Below are positions 6,513 through 6,799 of a stretch of 6,799 bases of DNA, one piece after another. The notes under the pieces were generated by a model. It did no database searches. It was not told the origin of the DNA and saw nothing but the letters and a program-made list of their open reading frames with translations. Source of the DNA: an uncultured Eubacteriales bacterium (GTDB lineage Bacteria; Bacillota; Clostridia; Oscillospirales; Acutalibacteraceae); contig ONWY01000071.1 of assembly GCA_900321665.1 (NCBI GenBank), forward strand, positions 1 through 6,799, in the 5' to 3' direction. Positions within the stretch are counted from its first letter, which is position 1, and every line of letters starts with the position of its first letter. The translations under genes and the position numbers were made by a program.

Positions 6513-6547
6513 GGTAAATTCTCCTTGTTTTTTAAAGTTACGGGAAA

Positions 6548-6576
6548 TTAATATAATTTCGGATGAATGGTGGCAA
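6548..6576 (-). promoter_or_regulatory. Candidate tpiA promoter (weak)
   Basis: On the minus strand TTGCCA (6576-6571, one mismatch to TTGACA) is followed after 17 bp by TATTAA (6553-6548); the overlapping TATATT (6555-6550) gives a 15-bp spacer with a better -10 match. This would leave a leader of roughly 30 nt. The -35 box overlaps the hairpin at 6573-6589. It is the best match I saw close to tpiA, but only moderate. Confidence 0.35.
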
Positions 6577-6594
6577 CGCTTTTCGTTGCTTTTT
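6573..6594 (+). terminator. Plus-strand terminator-like hairpin upstream of tpiA
   Basis: GCAACG (6573-6578), loop CTTTT, CGTTGC (6584-6589), then five T (6590-6594) on the plus strand. The layout is that of a small intrinsic terminator for rightward transcripts, yet no plus-strand gene lies to its left nearer than the GH5 gene, which has its own terminator. It could stop antisense RNA, be the end of a small plus-strand RNA, or be chance. Confidence 0.35.
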
Positions 6595-6764
6595 GAATGA
6601 ATGTTGAATGGTGATTGCGAAATAAACTTTCACATTTTATTCTTTCTCTCCGGCACACCAATCGAGTGCCGCCTCTCTGCTCAGAGGGAATTACTAATTG
6701 GTAAATCATAGAGCGAAGCGGAACGGGTGCGGGTGACCCGCCAACAATTATTCATCATTCATTT
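6595..6764. repeat. Hairpin-dense block bounded by imperfect inverted repeats (MITE-like candidate)
   Basis: This occupies most of the gene-free upstream region of tpiA. Its ends are imperfect inverted repeats: 6597-6617 matches the reverse complement of 6742-6762 at 16 of 21 positions, including 12 of the outer 13 (ATGAATG.TGAAT). Inside are several short inverted repeats: CGGCAC/GTGCCG (6651-6656/6666-6671), CCTCT/AGAGG (6672-6676/6683-6687), TTAC/GTAA (6691-6694/6701-6704) and the 13-bp palindrome GCGGGTGACCCGC (6729-6741). T runs flank both ends (6590-6594 and 6762-6767), so a target duplication cannot be judged. There is no ORF. A non-autonomous element or a structured RNA are both possible. 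The end repeats are simple in sequence, which lowers confidence. Confidence 0.35.
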
Positions 6765-6799
6765 TTTATTTGATAAATAAGTGCAACAGCAATTATTTG

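Noticed and set aside
5940..6551. 203-codon plus-strand open frame antisense to tpiA
   Set aside because: tpiA is intact on the other strand, and the plus-strand frame matches nothing I recognise.
1..6799. CRISPR array, tRNA, rRNA, phage or transposase genes
   Set aside because: No regularly spaced direct repeats, no cloverleaf with conserved arms and no mobile-element protein were seen on either strand.

Overview
The window reads as a chromosomal segment of a Gram-positive, anaerobic Firmicute, most likely a class Clostridia gut-type bacterium (Oscillospiraceae-like is my guess). The grounds are an AbrB-type regulator with a Cys-rich tail, a lipoprotein glycosidase, cofactor-independent phosphoglycerate mutase, strong purine-rich ribosome binding sites, and consensus TTGACA/TATAAT promoters. 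Base composition is mixed: coding DNA is moderately GC-rich and the intergenic gaps are AT-rich. No rRNA, tRNA, CRISPR array, phage gene or transposase gene was seen.

Region 1-1762, minus strand: a tight cluster in the order abrB-like regulator, iron-type alcohol dehydrogenase, obgE. The regulator stop codon abuts the dehydrogenase ATG (TAAATG), and obgE follows 22 nt later. obgE runs off the left edge, so only its N-terminal 122 codons are present.

Region 1763-1928: a divergent promoter region. A near-consensus promoter fires left into abrB and a second fires right into a secreted GH5 glycosidase. A 23-bp near-palindrome lies across the -35 and spacer of the left promoter. The 7-mer TTGNCAA occurs three times in the region.

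Region 1929-3224, plus strand: one GH5 lipoprotein gene, closed by a perfect 16-bp-stem bidirectional terminator shared with the convergent gene.

Region 3236-6512, minus strand: tpiA, gpmI and a Bax inhibitor-1/YccA-type membrane protein, all co-directional. tpiA and gpmI are the triose-phosphate and phosphoglycerate steps of glycolysis. A strong GC hairpin sits between them.

Region 6513-6799: no gene. It holds the tpiA leader and a weak promoter candidate, a plus-strand terminator-like hairpin, and a hairpin-dense stretch of about 170 bp bounded by imperfect inverted repeats that looks like a small non-autonomous element.

Most of the content is ordinary housekeeping. The items that best merit a second look are the divergent operator region, the regulator-dehydrogenase-obgE arrangement, and the inverted-repeat-bounded block upstream of tpiA.
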